DNA of 5,539 nt from an uncultured Lachnospiraceae bacterium. GTDB taxonomy: Bacteria > Bacillota_A > Clostridia > Lachnospirales > Lachnospiraceae. The notes below the pieces were generated by a model, which made no database searches, had not been told where the DNA came from, and saw only the letters and a list, made by a program, of their open reading frames with translations. The translations under genes were made by a program, and so were the position numbers. Shown one piece after another: positions 5,406-5,539 of the stretch. The stretch covers positions 1 through 5,539 of the forward strand of contig CACZQE010000213.1 in assembly GCA_902783205.1 (NCBI GenBank), written 5' to 3'. Every line of letters starts with the position of its first letter. Within the stretch, counting starts at the first letter, position 1.

Positions 5406-5539
5406 GGTACAAAGACAGAGATGGAGCGACTGCTGGCGGATGCATCCAAGTTATCCGGGCAGAAGTATGACATCTCAAGCCTGGACGATGTCTATGCAGC
5501 TATCCATGTAATCCAGGAAGAGATGGGCGTCACAGGCAC
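5406..5539 (+). CDS. Tape measure protein, exon 2 (start; continues past window)
   Basis: From 5406 the frame reads GTKTEMERLLADASKLSG, then QKYDISSLDDVYAAIHVIQE and EMGVTG, open to the end of the window. This is the conserved continuation of the tape measure protein after LGYG, so the coding frame fixes 5406 as the first exon base. The ribozyme model, however, would place the last intron base at G5406 and shift the frame: reading from 5407 meets a TAA at 5509-5511 after 34 codons. So the protein is complete across the junction only if the intron ends with A5405 or if a G was lost here. The rest of the gene, probably many hundreds of residues with a transglycosylase or peptidase domain in some relatives, is outside the window. 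Confidence 0.88.

Larger units (their letters stand above)
4490..5406 (+). ncRNA. Group I self-splicing intron (IA-like) in the tape measure gene
   Basis: The 5' splice site follows U4489: exon TACGGT (4484-4489) pairs with GCCGTA (4500-4505), giving six P1 pairs that end in the conserved U-G wobble. P2 may be 4509-4527. P4 is ACGGGG (4567-4572) with TCCCGT (4603-4608), in a context very like phage T4 td (AACGGGGAA ... GACAATCCCGTGC). A P5-side hairpin CGGA-GAAA-TCCG is at 4583-4594, and P6a is CCCC-GAAA-GGGG at 4615-4626. P7 pairs GACTA (4637-4641) with TAGTC (5340-5344) and keeps the G-C pair that binds guanosine. P9 is ACCC (5348-5351) with GGGT (5394-5397), and P9.0 is TAA (5345-5347) with TTA (5403-5405). 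P3 is less sure (GTTATGC 4554-4560 with GCATAGC 4644-4650). The endonuclease gene fills the P8 region. The end is 5406 by ribozyme rules or 5405 by reading frame. Confidence 0.93.

Overview
The window is a block of siphophage head-tail and tail genes, all on the + strand. It comes from a prophage or temperate phage of a low-to-mid GC Firmicute. A gut Clostridia or Lachnospiraceae-type host is inferred from strong AGGAGG-type ribosome binding sites, codon use, and the style of the capsid, tail-tube and tape-measure proteins. The host taxon is not proved by the sequence.

Layout: C-terminus of the capsid scaffolding protein (1-321); HK97-fold major capsid protein (334-1245); a 50-residue lysine-rich small protein that starts on the last base of the capsid stop codon (1245-1397); head-tail connector, Gp19/Gp15-like (1402-1785); head-closure or minor capsid protein (1778-2110); HK97 gp10-like neck/tail-completion protein (2103-2348); tail terminator-like protein (2354-2695); major tail (tube) protein (2706-3266); tail assembly chaperone G (3277-3570) and its -1 frameshift extension GT (to 3965); and the tape measure protein, starting at 3953. 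Genes are tightly packed, with short overlaps of 1 to 13 bases, as in one late transcript that builds head, neck and tail in order.

The tape measure gene is split at its conserved GYG|GTKTEME motif by a roughly 917-base group I intron (IA-like). P1, P4, P5 and P6 hairpins, P7, P9, P9.0 and P10 can all be traced by eye. The intron carries a 196-residue I-HmuI-like homing endonuclease with NUMOD4, HNH and a C-terminal IENR1/NUMOD1-like region, in order. The last codons of this gene form the 3' strand of the ribozyme's P7 helix. A possible internal promoter and a hairpin that may hide the ribosome binding site lie upstream of the endonuclease. A terminator-like stem-loop lies just downstream, inside the P9 domain.

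The most unusual point is the 3' splice junction. RNA structure wants G5406 as the terminal intron guanosine (omega-G), while the reading frame and P10 want the same G as the first base of exon 2. One G therefore appears to be missing at the junction, whether by sequencing error, a real inactivating deletion, or non-canonical splicing. A second notable point is a classic A_AAA_AAC slippery site directly before the chaperone G stop codon. No tRNA, rRNA, CRISPR or insertion sequence was seen, and no stretch over 300 bases is left unexplained.
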